From positions 1-64,000 of the forward strand of contig NZ_JARVWP010000001.1 of NCBI RefSeq assembly GCF_029846235.1: 64,000 nt of DNA, in the 5' to 3' direction. Each line of letters begins with the position of its first letter. Position 1 is the stretch's first letter. The notes under the pieces are model-generated. The model was given only the letters and a program-made list of their open reading frames with translations, was not told where the DNA came from and searched no databases. Below are positions 24,341-33,468 of this stretch, in pieces. The DNA comes from Bradyrhizobium sp. CER78. GTDB taxonomy: Bacteria; Pseudomonadota; Alphaproteobacteria; Rhizobiales; Xanthobacteraceae. A program made the position numbers and the translations under genes.

Positions 24341-26999
24341 GGAGCCCTGCCTGCAGTTGGTGCAGCCTCGCGTACCGTCCATTCGAGCGGATCAACTCAT
24401 CATGGTTGCCGTCCTCGACGATGCGGCCATGCTCGACCGAGATGATGCGGTTTGCGTGACGTACGGTGGAGAGTCGATGCGCGATCACGAAGACCGTGCG
24501 GCCGGCGGAAATCCGCTTCATGTTCTGCTGGATCGCACGCTCGCTTTCGTAGTCGAGGGCGCTGGTGGCCTCGTCGAAAATCAGGATGCGCGGATCGGTG
24601 ACAAGCGCGCGGGCAATCGCGATCCGCTGGCGCTGTCCGCCGGAAAGACTGCTGCCGCGCTCTCCAACCACGGTGTCATACCCCTCGGGCAGCTCCAGGA
24701 TGAAGTCGTGAGCGCCGGCGAGCGAAGCCGCCGCGATGATGCGCTCGATCGGCATCGCCGGATCGGCGAGCGCGATATTGTCGCGAATCGAGCGGTTGAA
24801 GAGCACGTTCTCCTGCAACACGACGCCGATCTGACGCCGCAGCCAGGCCAGATCGACCATCGCAAGATCGACGCCATCGACCAGCACACGTCCGCTTTCC
24901 GGCACGTAGAGACGCTGGATCAGCTTCGTGATGGTGCTCTTGCCCGAGCCGGAGGAGCCCACGATGCCGACCACCTGGCCGGGATCGACGCTGAACGATA
25001 CGTCATGCAGCACTTCGGGACCGTCGATACGATAGCGGAACGTCGCATGCTCGAATGTGACGTGACCGCGGATCTCCGGCAGCGCGGCCCGGCCGGGACC
25101 GGAGCCTGGCTCGGGAATGGTGTTGAGGATGTCGCCGAGACGATCGATCGACAGGCGGGCCTGATGGAAATCCTGCCAGAGCTGGGCAAGCCGAAGCACC
25201 GGCATGCTCACGCGCGTCGCCAGCATGTTGAATGCGACGAGCTCGCCGACCGTCAACGCGCCGTCGACCACGAGGCGAGCGCCGAAGTAGAGGGTTGCGG
25301 CGGCCACCAGCTTGTTGATCATCTGGACCGACTGGCTCGCCGTGTTGTTCAGGCTCAACACGCGGAAGCTCGCAGCCACATAGGCGGCGAGTTGCTCCTC
25401 CCAACGGCGTTGCATTTGCGGCTCGACCGCCATCGCCTTCAGCGTTTCCACGCCGGCGACGCTCTCGACCAGGAACGCCTGGTTCTCCGAGCCGCGATCG
25501 AATTTCTCGTCGAGACGTCGACGGAACAGCGGCGCAGCACAGGCTGAGATACCGATATAGAACGGAAATGACGCGAGCACGATGAACGTCAGCGACGGCG
25601 CGTAGTAGAACATCACCGCCACGAACACGAAGGTGAACACCAGGTCGATCACCAGCGTGAGCGCGGAGCTGGTCAGGAACTGACGGATATTCTCGAGCTC
25701 GCGAACCCGCGCGACTGAATCGCCGACGCGGCGCGTCTGGAAATAGGCGATCGGCAACGCCATCAAGTGATGGAACAGCCGCGCGCCAAGCTCGACGTCG
25801 ATGCGGTTGGTCGTATGCGCGAACAGATGCACACGCAGCGTGCCGAGAACGGTCTCCAGCACGGTCAGTACGACAAGGCCGGTGACCAGCACGTCGAGTG
25901 TGCTCATGCCGCGGTGCACCAGCACCTTGTCGATCACCACCTGGAAGAACAGCGGCGATACCAGCGCAAATATCTGAAGGAAGAAGGAAGCGACCAGCAC
26001 CTCGCTGAGCAGGCGCCGATACTTGTGGACGGCCCCGACGAACCAGCTGATGTCGAAGCGCCGGGAGGTATCGGTCAGGGCAGCACGACGCGTCATCAGA
26101 ATGATGTCGCCGCCCCAGATGGCCTCGAGCTCGGCTTGCCCCATCATCTCGGGCTGGGGAACCAACGGGCGCTGAACAAGCAGCTTGTCGTCGACGATCT
26201 TGCCGAGAATCAGGAAGCCGCCGTCGCGCAACACGGCGATCCCCGGGAGCGGCGTTACCGCAAGCCGGTTCCAGTCCGTTCGTTGCATCCGGGCCTTCAG
26301 CCCGAAATTCCTGGCGCAGCGTATGATGTCAGTCACGCCAAGGCGGTCGGTGCCAACCCGGTGTCGAATCTGATCCGGATCGGCCGCGATCCCGTGACAA
26401 CGCAGCAAGACCGCAAGCGCCATTGCGCCGGATTCATCGCCGTCGCCCTGTTCGATCGTGGTCGTCGCAGCGGCGGCTTCGCGTCGTTCGGACCGACGCG
26501 CCCGCAGCGAAAGCTTGCTGGCGTACCTCGCCAACCCTTCGCGCAGATGCTGCACCGCATTGCGCCCGCGGACGCCCAAACCGGTGAAGAGATGAAGCGC
26601 CCGGCGCGCGACGTGCCGCGACTCGGTCGAGATCAGGCGACCGTCCCAGATCGCCTCGAACTCGGCGCGCGTGAGGCGCTTCGGTTGCGACGAAGCGGGA
26701 TGCAGCACCAGCGCTTCGTTGCCATCGACCTTTCCGAGCAGCAAAAATCCGCCATCCTGCAAGGCAGCGATTCCGGGCAGCCGGATCTTCGCAAGCTGGG
26801 TCCAATCCGTCGTCCACGAGCCCGCCTTGAGGCCGAACTCGCCGGCGCAGCGAAGCATTCCGCGGATGCTGGTCGCCCTGCTCCCGCAAAGATCGCGGAT
26901 CTTGTCGGAATCGGCATTCACACCATGAAGTCGCAGGAACAAGGCCAGGGCTCTGAGCCCGAGCTCTGCGGCATCGGCATTTCCATTCTGGATCGCCAT
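24327..26999 (-). CDS. Type I secretion ABC transporter with two C39-like domains
   Basis: The 890-residue product ends in a full ABC exporter. Transmembrane segments lie at ~330-590, followed by Walker A GSSGSGKST (~683), signature LSGGQRQRIAIARAL (~780) and Walker B ILIFDEATSALD. The N-terminus carries two similar ~110-residue C39 peptidase-like domains (about 12-125 and 190-305), both of the form FLRLHG/LLRCHG...DWxxLAxxxLPGIAxLxDGGFLxLGK. Neither keeps a catalytic Cys-His pair, so they are docking (CLD-type) rather than cleaving domains. HlyB-type transporters normally have one. Usual family length is 700-720. Cargo is probably the GH16 protein encoded upstream. Confidence 0.88.
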   Translation of the reverse strand: MAIQNGNADAAELGLRALALFLRLHGVNADSDKIRDLCGSRATSIRGMLRCAGEFGLKAGSWTTDWTQLAKIRLPGIAALQDGGFLLLGKVDGNEALVLHPASSQPKRLTRAEFEAIWDGRLISTESRHVARRALHLFTGLGVRGRNAVQHLREGLARYASKLSLRARRSERREAAAATTTIEQGDGDESGAMALAVLLRCHGIAADPDQIRHRVGTDRLGVTDIIRCARNFGLKARMQRTDWNRLAVTPLPGIAVLRDGGFLILGKIVDDKLLVQRPLVPQPEMMGQAELEAIWGGDIILMTRRAALTDTSRRFDISWFVGAVHKYRRLLSEVLVASFFLQIFALVSPLFFQVVIDKVLVHRGMSTLDVLVTGLVVLTVLETVLGTLRVHLFAHTTNRIDVELGARLFHHLMALPIAYFQTRRVGDSVARVRELENIRQFLTSSALTLVIDLVFTFVFVAVMFYYAPSLTFIVLASFPFYIGISACAAPLFRRRLDEKFDRGSENQAFLVESVAGVETLKAMAVEPQMQRRWEEQLAAYVAASFRVLSLNNTASQSVQMINKLVAAATLYFGARLVVDGALTVGELVAFNMLATRVSMPVLRLAQLWQDFHQARLSIDRLGDILNTIPEPGSGPGRAALPEIRGHVTFEHATFRYRIDGPEVLHDVSFSVDPGQVVGIVGSSGSGKSTITKLIQRLYVPESGRVLVDGVDLAMVDLAWLRRQIGVVLQENVLFNRSIRDNIALADPAMPIERIIAAASLAGAHDFILELPEGYDTVVGERGSSLSGGQRQRIAIARALVTDPRILIFDEATSALDYESERAIQQNMKRISAGRTVFVIAHRLSTVRHANRIISVEHGRIVEDGNHDELIRSNGRYARLHQLQAGLHDAR

Positions 27000-27157
27000 C
27001 AATCAACTCAATCGTTCTGCGGTCACGCGACCGGCTTCGACTAATTCCCTTTCATGCATTCACAAAGAACGAGGCAGCCTCGTTACCCAGCGATCGAGCT
27101 CGGAGCTCGAAGCCGCGCCGCAGATCGGCGGCGCGGCAAGCCGGGCGAACAGCCGCA

Positions 27158-29671
27158 TCAATGCTGCGGCCTGGTCAGACACGCCTCTTCGCCCCAGCGC
27201 CCTCCCTGCGCATTGGTCGCAACAACCTGCCCGCCGGTGCCGTTGTGGCCCGCCAGGTATTGGTTCAGCAGCGCGAAACTCCGATCCGCCGCCGATGCCG
27301 TGTGCGTGGTCGTCGCCGGCCGAGGATCCGTCACCGTGATGCTCTGCGAGGTCGACGTCGTGACGGAGCCCGTTGTGGGGTCTTTTCCGCTCGCCGTGAA
27401 CGTGAGCGTGGAGACCGGATGGCCGCCCCCCCGATAGTACGACTGCAACGTCAAGCCGCTGTCGACCTGCGCAGCGGTCAGCGTGATGTTGCTCCCCCGG
27501 TAGGTGCGGCCGTCGAGGTTGTCCGTGATGGACTCGTATCTCGGCAGCCCGGTGATATTCACGCTCACGGCGTCATTGGGATCGGCGGTCGTCACGCTGA
27601 CGCCCAGGTCGACTGTCCCGCCCCTACCGTTCACCGTCAGCGAAGTATCCGCGATCGCGAGCACCGGCGCGACTGGCGGCGTCGGATTTGATGCCGCGCC
27701 ACTGGTCGGATCGATCTGGAGACCGGCAAAGCTCTTCACGGCGCCGGCAAGATTGGCGGCGGCGCCGCTGGCATCGCTGATGCTCGCGCCGCCCGGAAGG
27801 TTGACCCCGGTGATCGCGAGTGCCGACGTCGCGGTATCGGTCGACGCGACCTTCGTTTGGAAGGTGAGCGTGCCGGTTCCTGAGCCGCCAACATAGGTGG
27901 CGGTGTTTCCGTCATTGAGCGACAGCGTCGGCGTGCCGACGACGTTCACCACTTCGTTGAAGCCGAGCGACAATGTAACGGTGGCGCCCAAATGCTCGGT
28001 CCCGGTCCCCGGCGAAGCGGTAACCTGGCTCACCACCGGAAGGACCGGTGGCGTGGTCGGCTGGGTGGGTGGCACGGGGTTCGTCGGATCGATCTGGAGA
28101 CCCGCGAAGGTCTTCACCGCGCCGGCAAGATTGGCGGCGGCGCCGCTGGCATCGCTGATGCTCGCGCCGCCCGGAAGGTTGACCCCGGTGATCGCGAGTG
28201 CCGACGTCGCGGTATCGGTCGACGCGACCTTCGTTTGGAAAGTGAGCGTGCCGGTTCCCGAACCGCCAACATAGGTGGCGGTGTTTCCGTCATTGAGCGA
28301 CAGCGTCGGCGTGCCGACGACGTTCACCACTTCGTTGAAGCCGAGCGTCAATGTAACGGTGGCGCCCAAATGCTCGGTCCCCGTCCCCGGCGAAGCGGTA
28401 ACCTGGCTCACCACCGGCAGGACCGGTGGTGTGGTCGGCTGGGTCGGTGGCGTGGGGTTCGTCGGATCGATCTGGAGACCCGCGAAGGTCTTCGCCGCGC
28501 CGGCAAGATTTGCGGCAACGCCGCTTGCGTCACTGATGCTCGCGCCGCCCGCAAGGGTGACCCCGGTGACGGCAAGGGCCGACGTCGCCGTGTTGGTCGA
28601 CGCAACGGTCGTTTGGAAGGTGAGCGTGCTGGTCCCCGAACCGCCGACATAGGTGGCGGTGCTGCCGTCGTTGAGCTTCAGCGTCGGCGTGCCGGCGACG
28701 TTCACGGCCTCATTGAACCCGAGCGTCAATGTCACGGCATCGCCGATATGTTCGACGCCCGTCCCCGGTGACGCCGCAACCTGAGTGACCGTCGGCACGA
28801 CCGACGGCGTGGTCGGCTGAGTCGGTGGAGTCGTAGGAGTGACGTTCGCGCCGGTGACCGTGTCGCCGCTGCCGGCGGCTTGATATAGTTGGACCTCGGC
28901 GATCTGCATCTGCATCGACGAGGGGGTCGAGCTATCGAGTGCCGTGTGCCATCCGGCCGCGTTTGAGTTCGCGACCTGATTGCTCATGATCAGCTGCATC
29001 GGCTCGTTCGGAATCGGGACCTGCGCGCTGGTCACGGTCGCAATCTGCTTGCCGTCGAGATACCAGGTGAGCGATTGGCCGGGCACCCAGTTGATGCCGT
29101 AGGTATGGAAGCCGGCCGTGAGGTCGATGCCGGTGTCGACCGTGCCGCCAACCGTCCCTGAGGGCGTGTGAAGATGCCAGGTGAAGGCCTGGTTGGCCGG
29201 CCCGTTGCCGGTATATCCCCCCTCCTGGATATCGATCTCGAAATTGTCGCCGGCGCTCGAGCCTGCGCCGGGCATCAACCAGAGTCCCGGCCATGCACCG
29301 TCGCCGCTCGGTGCCTTCATGCTGATCTGAAGGTAGCCGCCATCGAATTCGAAATTGCCATAGCTGCTGACGGCACCGGACGTGATCGGAAACGTTTGTG
29401 CGCTGCCCTGATTGATGCCGCTGACCTGCTGCTGGATCGCCGTGAGATTGAGGAGACCATTGGTCACGGTCACCTGGCTCGGCATGTCATAGTCGGCATC
29501 GTACGGGCCGCCCGGCCCGCTACCCCCCGATCCGTTGCTATTCCACGCCCAGCCATTGGCGGCGTTGCTCGTGATGTAGTTGTGCCAATAATTGTCCAGT
29601 GTCGTCCCGGAGAAGCTCTCCTCGAAGACGAGATTGCTCGACGTGAATCCTGCTGGCGCGGCCAAGGCCAT
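27158..29671 (-). CDS. GH16-family glycanase with three tandem repeats, likely type I secreted
   Basis: The 837-residue product starts with a GH16 beta-glucanase-like domain (1-280). Its catalytic motif is FEIDIQE, with Glu145 as nucleophile, Asp147, and Glu150 as acid/base. After a Thr/Pro linker come three 126-residue beta-rich repeats (SPGTGTEHLGATVTLTLGF, then NDGNTATYVGGSGTGTLTF). A different C-terminal domain (LTVNGRGGTVDLGVSVTT) follows. There is no N-terminal signal peptide, consistent with C-terminal-signal export by the adjacent type I transporter. It resembles rhizobial ExsH/ExoK-like glycanases that trim surface polysaccharide. Start at 29671 has a GGAAGG ribosome binding site. 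Confidence 0.85.
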   Translation of the reverse strand: MALAAPAGFTSSNLVFEESFSGTTLDNYWHNYITSNAANGWAWNSNGSGGSGPGGPYDADYDMPSQVTVTNGLLNLTAIQQQVSGINQGSAQTFPITSGAVSSYGNFEFDGGYLQISMKAPSGDGAWPGLWLMPGAGSSAGDNFEIDIQEGGYTGNGPANQAFTWHLHTPSGTVGGTVDTGIDLTAGFHTYGINWVPGQSLTWYLDGKQIATVTSAQVPIPNEPMQLIMSNQVANSNAAGWHTALDSSTPSSMQMQIAEVQLYQAAGSGDTVTGANVTPTTPPTQPTTPSVVPTVTQVAASPGTGVEHIGDAVTLTLGFNEAVNVAGTPTLKLNDGSTATYVGGSGTSTLTFQTTVASTNTATSALAVTGVTLAGGASISDASGVAANLAGAAKTFAGLQIDPTNPTPPTQPTTPPVLPVVSQVTASPGTGTEHLGATVTLTLGFNEVVNVVGTPTLSLNDGNTATYVGGSGTGTLTFQTKVASTDTATSALAITGVNLPGGASISDASGAAANLAGAVKTFAGLQIDPTNPVPPTQPTTPPVLPVVSQVTASPGTGTEHLGATVTLSLGFNEVVNVVGTPTLSLNDGNTATYVGGSGTGTLTFQTKVASTDTATSALAITGVNLPGGASISDASGAAANLAGAVKSFAGLQIDPTSGAASNPTPPVAPVLAIADTSLTVNGRGGTVDLGVSVTTADPNDAVSVNITGLPRYESITDNLDGRTYRGSNITLTAAQVDSGLTLQSYYRGGGHPVSTLTFTASGKDPTTGSVTTSTSQSITVTDPRPATTTHTASAADRSFALLNQYLAGHNGTGGQVVATNAQGGRWGEEACLTRPQH
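27708..28841 (-). repeat. Three tandem 378-bp coding repeats
   Basis: The phrase GGATCGATCTGGA recurs at 27708, 28086 and 28464, exactly 378 bp apart, marking three repeat units inside the GH16 gene. The units at 27708-28085 and 28086-28463 are almost identical in DNA, while the third differs at many sites. This points to a recent duplication of one unit and to possible copy-number change. Confidence 0.85.
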
Positions 29672-30027
29672 TCCATGTTCCTTCCAAAGATTGAACGAAG
29701 AATTCCACTGCCGCGAACCGCGCGACATACCACATGCTCGCCGCGCGCAATGGCCGCGAGCACATTCCAATGCAGTAGCGATTTTGAGGTACGCCCCTTC
29801 GACTGCTGGGCGATTGGTTAATAATCAAGTATGGCGAAAAATGGCTTCGAATGAGCTTTCACACAGGCGTTTGCGGTCGTAGCTCGCCTTATTCACACGA
29901 TATTTTGGCGCTGAGGCCTTAGTTCGATTGGGATTTTTTTCTCGACCGCGCGCGCGACGAGATCATCGACATCGTGGCCGCGGCCCCGAGTCGCGCCGGG
30001 CGGCCGCGGGTCCGGCCGCTCGCGAAG
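29672..30027. other. Intergenic region between GH16 and galE
   Basis: About 356 nt without a supported gene. It should contain the promoter of the GH16 gene and the end of the galE transcript. No clear promoter hexamers or terminator hairpin were identified. Confidence 0.4.
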
Positions 30028-31038
30028 CTAGACGTGACGATATCCGTCAGGATTCATCAACTGCCAGTGCCAATGATCGGCGCACATCTGCGCCAGTGAC
30101 CGGGCTGATTTCCAATCCAGCGTCCGCTGCGCAAATGTCGGATCGGCACAGCAGATCGCGACATCGCCGGTCCGGCGTTCGGCGATCTCATACGGAATGG
30201 GTCTGCCGCTCGCGGCCTCGAAGGCGCGAACGACCTCAAGAACACTGCTGCCGCTTCCCGTCCCCAGGTTGACCGTGAATACGCCGGGCTGCTCGAGGTG
30301 GCGCAACACACTGAGATGACCGGCTGCAAGGTCGACGACATGAATGAAATCGCGGATGCCGGTGCCGTCAGGCGTGTCGTAGTCGTCGCCCCAGATCCTG
30401 AGCTTCGCGCGCTTGCCGATCGCGACTTGCGCAACCAGCGGCACCAGATTGTTCGGAACGCCGATCGGGTCTTCGCCGATCAGGCCGCTTTCATGCGCAC
30501 CGGCCGGATTGAAATAGCGCAGGATGCCGATGCGCCAATCGTCCTCGGAGCGATGCAGGTCCTTGAGCATCTCTTCGATGAAGAGCTTGGTGCGGCCGTA
30601 GGGGTTGGTCGGCGCCAGCGGATGCCGTTCGTCGAGCGGCAAGTAGGCCGGCGCGCCGTAGACGGTGGCGGACGAGCTGAAGACCAGCGTCTTGACGTCA
30701 GCCCGTTTCATTGCCGACACCAGCCGCATCGTTCCCACGACGTTGTTGTCGTAGTAGGTCATCGGGTGAACGTTGGAATCGCCAACGGCCTTCAGGCCCG
30801 CAAGATGGATGACCGCGGTCACGCCATAGGTGCGAAGGACATGGTAGATCGCGTCTTCGTTCCGGATGTCGTCGCAGCAAAACACAAGCGGTCGTCCGCA
30901 TATCGCTTCGACGCGCTCGAGTGAGGCGCGGTTGCTGTTGCAGAGATTATCCATCACCACGACATCGAAGCCCGCGTCCAGCAGCGCGATGCAGACGTGC
31001 GTCCCGATATAGCCGGCGCCTCCAGTCAACAAGATCAT
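30028..31038 (-). CDS. galE: UDP-glucose 4-epimerase
   Basis: The 336-residue product is an extended SDR of GalE type. The NAD-binding MILLTGGAGYIGTHV is at the very start, then VIHLAGLKAVGDS. The catalytic Ser/Thr region is VFSSSATVYG, with Tyr-x-x-x-Lys in NPYGRTK, and the C-terminal substrate part includes YFNPAGAHESGLIGEDP. It interconverts UDP-glucose and UDP-galactose, supplying galactose for surface polysaccharide, the role of exoB in rhizobia. ATG 31038 is preferred for family fit; a GTG three codons upstream is also possible. It is followed in the polysaccharide locus by glycosyltransferase and glycanase genes on the same strand. Confidence 0.92.
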   Translation of the reverse strand: MILLTGGAGYIGTHVCIALLDAGFDVVVMDNLCNSNRASLERVEAICGRPLVFCCDDIRNEDAIYHVLRTYGVTAVIHLAGLKAVGDSNVHPMTYYDNNVVGTMRLVSAMKRADVKTLVFSSSATVYGAPAYLPLDERHPLAPTNPYGRTKLFIEEMLKDLHRSEDDWRIGILRYFNPAGAHESGLIGEDPIGVPNNLVPLVAQVAIGKRAKLRIWGDDYDTPDGTGIRDFIHVVDLAAGHLSVLRHLEQPGVFTVNLGTGSGSSVLEVVRAFEAASGRPIPYEIAERRTGDVAICCADPTFAQRTLDWKSARSLAQMCADHWHWQLMNPDGYRHV

Positions 31039-31090
31039 GTCAGTCACCGTGTCGGTCGAACAGGCTCTCCATGCAAATGCCGTCCTCGAG

Positions 31091-32095
31091 CTAGGATCTC
31101 CGGACTTCGGCGCGCGACGACAATTGCTGTGACAAGGCGTCAGCCATCCCGCCGAGCCGTGTCGTGGTGTAGGCAAACGCGGTAAGGCCAAGGCCAGCCA
31201 TGATCGCCCCGGCCCGCCGCGCCGAGCCGAATTTGCCGCGCATCGCCGCCATGAGTTCGCTCGCCACGGCGCGCGGCAGCACTTCGCGCACGTAGCGCTG
31301 CTCGCTCTTGAGCCCGTCGCCGGACCCCGCGATATTCCTGAGCACCGCCTTGGCGGTGCCCTCGATCAGGCAGCGGTGGACGAAGTACCTCCACGTGGTG
31401 CGCTGCGCCGGCACCACATGGTGCACCCGCGCACGCTCGCGATAGGCGAAGTAACCGCCGGGGTAGAGGCGCGCGGCCCGGATGCACAATTCGGTCTCTT
31501 CGCAGCTCTCGGCCTTGCCGCCGAACCTCGCGCGGCCGCTGACCGAAAATCCGGACTTGCGGCGTCCAAGGTCCGACGTGAAGCCGCCGGCGCTGCGCAA
31601 CACGTCGGCACGCACCGACATGTTGGCGCCGATCGGATTGCGGATGTGCCCGTCCTGCACGTCCATGCCGGCATAGGTGCAGCCGATGACCCAGCCGAAC
31701 TCGGCAGGAAACCAGGAAGGCGGCGGTGCTTGCCACAGTGGCAGCACCGGTCCCCCCGCCCCCAGCACCGCTGGATCCTGATAGGCCTCCAGCAGATCCT
31801 CGAGCCAGCACGGGTCGGCAGCGGCATCGTCATCCAGGAAAACGATGACCGGCGTCGTTGCGTGCCCGGCCCCTGTCATGCGTCCACCGGACAGACCGGG
31901 TTGTCCGGCATTGGCGAGAACGGTGACGCCGCCGATCTCCCGCGCGGCACGCGCGCGCAGGGCTTCGTTGTTGTCGATCACCAGGATGATTTCCCGAGGT
32001 GCGCGCGTCTGGGCGCGGACCGAGGCGACTGCCCGTTGCAATTCGCCCCAGCGGTCGAGCGTGTGCGCGCAGATCACCACGGATGCATCGGTCAT
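31091..32095 (-). CDS. Family 2 glycosyltransferase
   Basis: The 334-residue product has a GT2 (GT-A fold) domain: SVVICAHTLDRWGELQRAVAS at the N-terminus, ILVIDNN, the DxD-type metal site in VIVFLDDDAAADP, and an EET/ELCIRAA catalytic region (ESCEETELCIR) near residue 205. It transfers a sugar from a nucleotide donor, presumably during exopolysaccharide repeat-unit assembly. A hydrophobic C-terminal segment (AGAIMAGLGLTAFAYTT) may attach it to the membrane. Its start overlaps the GH5 gene stop by 4 nt (ATGA). Confidence 0.87.
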   Translation of the reverse strand: MTDASVVICAHTLDRWGELQRAVASVRAQTRAPREIILVIDNNEALRARAAREIGGVTVLANAGQPGLSGGRMTGAGHATTPVIVFLDDDAAADPCWLEDLLEAYQDPAVLGAGGPVLPLWQAPPPSWFPAEFGWVIGCTYAGMDVQDGHIRNPIGANMSVRADVLRSAGGFTSDLGRRKSGFSVSGRARFGGKAESCEETELCIRAARLYPGGYFAYRERARVHHVVPAQRTTWRYFVHRCLIEGTAKAVLRNIAGSGDGLKSEQRYVREVLPRAVASELMAAMRGKFGSARRAGAIMAGLGLTAFAYTTTRLGGMADALSQQLSSRAEVRRS

Positions 32096-33360
32096 TGCAC
32101 TGCCCGCCCACTGTCCGAAGCCCGGCTGGTTTGCCGGGACTGCGCCGCCCGCGCTGCCGCCGCCTTGAAAACGTTCCAGATCGCGCCTCCGTCATTGCGG
32201 ATGTCGAACTGGTCATGCTCGTCGACGGGAAAACGCCCGCTGTCCTGACGTGACACGAGGCGCCAGACCAGCCAGCCGGCACAATTGGGATCGCGCTCGA
32301 GCTTGTCGAGCCACATGGTGTAGGCTGAAGCGGAATCCGCGTTGGAGCGGGCGTAGCCGAACTCCTCGAGCAGGACGGGCTTGTTGGCGCGCACCGCGAT
32401 CTGGCAGAACTCGGTGACGGTGTCGCCGAATTGCTGGACCGTCAGATTGTAGTAGAGCGGGTAACCATGCCAGGTCCCGTAATCCAGGGTGGCGACCGTC
32501 AGATCAGACAGCTTGTCGGCAACGGCGGCATTGCCAGCGTTTCCCGAACTGACGAGATGATTGGGATCGAGGAACTTGACGTAGGCCGACATCTCGGCGG
32601 TCCAGGCGAGCCGCAGGCTATCCGGGCTGGCATTGCCTTCGTTCATCAACTCCCAAGCCATGATGACCGGATCGTCGCGGTAGGCGGTCCCGGTGATGGG
32701 GTTGACGCGCTGCACGACGTGGCGAACCCAGCTCATGTAGTCGCGCCGCGTGCGTCGGTCGCGAAAGAAGAACCCGGACTTGTCCTGGCTGCCATACCAG
32801 GCCCGCATCTGCTGAGCACCGCCGGTATAATCCCAGAAGTCGAGGAAGGCGATGATCAGTCTCAGATGTCGCTTGCTGGCTTCGGCGATCAGGAAATCGA
32901 CCTTCTGCATTCCGTTGGCACCATCGTTGAAGGCCATCCCGCCCTCGCGATCGTCCCAATAGATCAGATAGGTCCCCTTGACGCCGAGATCGCTGGCGTC
33001 GGCCTTCATCTGCCACTGCCAGATCGTCGCCATGCTGCCATCAAGCGATCCGATGACGGGCTGGAGGAAGGTGCGGACCACATTGGCGCCCATCGCCACC
33101 GCGTCGTCGAGAACGCGAGTGACTTCGTTCTGCGAACCGAAGGTGAGGTAGTGGTTGTTCACGCCGGTCACGTAGAACGGCTTCCCGTTGGCCGTGAAGC
33201 GCGTTCCCTCAGTCTTGATGAACGGCGTTGACGGTGGATTGTCTGCTGCTTGACCGTCGGCCGCGCTGACGATCGTGGGGGCGGACAGCAAGGCAAACAC
33301 CAGTACGCGCAGTCCGGTGTCGCGTAGCCTGTCTTTCACCCATTTCCATCCAACAATCAT
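32092..33360 (-). CDS. Secreted GH5-type glycoside hydrolase
   Basis: The 422-residue product starts at MIVGWKWVKD with a signal peptide (LRVLVFALLSAPTIVSAAD). It has the GH5/mannanase-like order: FYVTGVNNHYLTFGS, ANVVRTFLQP, acid/base Glu241 in MAWELMNEGN, and nucleophile Glu333 in VLLEEFGYAR. It probably cleaves a beta-linked polysaccharide in the periplasm or outside. An upstream frame to 33396 is open but would hide the signal peptide. It is coupled to the downstream GT2 gene by a 4-nt overlap, which suggests a role in processing the polymer made by this locus. Confidence 0.85.
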   Translation of the reverse strand: MIVGWKWVKDRLRDTGLRVLVFALLSAPTIVSAADGQAADNPPSTPFIKTEGTRFTANGKPFYVTGVNNHYLTFGSQNEVTRVLDDAVAMGANVVRTFLQPVIGSLDGSMATIWQWQMKADASDLGVKGTYLIYWDDREGGMAFNDGANGMQKVDFLIAEASKRHLRLIIAFLDFWDYTGGAQQMRAWYGSQDKSGFFFRDRRTRRDYMSWVRHVVQRVNPITGTAYRDDPVIMAWELMNEGNASPDSLRLAWTAEMSAYVKFLDPNHLVSSGNAGNAAVADKLSDLTVATLDYGTWHGYPLYYNLTVQQFGDTVTEFCQIAVRANKPVLLEEFGYARSNADSASAYTMWLDKLERDPNCAGWLVWRLVSRQDSGRFPVDEHDQFDIRNDGGAIWNVFKAAAARAAQSRQTSRASDSGRAVQ

Positions 33361-33401
33361 GCCCTCCACGTGACTATCGCGCGCGTCGGAGCGCAACCTC
33401 C

Positions 33402-33422
33402 CCGAAGGGTTACTCCCTTCGG
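33402..33422. terminator. 8-bp hairpin between GNAT and GH5 genes
   Basis: CCGAAGGG and CCCTTCGG pair around TTACT, 47 nt beyond the GNAT stop and 42 nt before the GH5 start, on the minus strand. It overlaps a sequence element that also occurs upstream of the GNAT gene. No T run follows, so it may be a regulatory hairpin rather than a terminator. Confidence 0.35.
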
Positions 33423-33468
33423 TGCCACGCTCCGAAGGGTTCGGAGGCCATGACGCGTTGCGCGCGAG

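Noticed and set aside
27897..28652. Two adjacent plus-strand frames of 125 codons with almost the same sequence
   Set aside because: They are the antisense of the 378-bp repeats in the GH16 gene and not tandem genes.
33391..33430. Sigma54 promoter before the GH5 gene (TGGCAC and TTGC are both present)
   Set aside because: The two boxes are more than 20 nt apart, not the required 5-nt gap, so the -24/-12 arrangement is not met.
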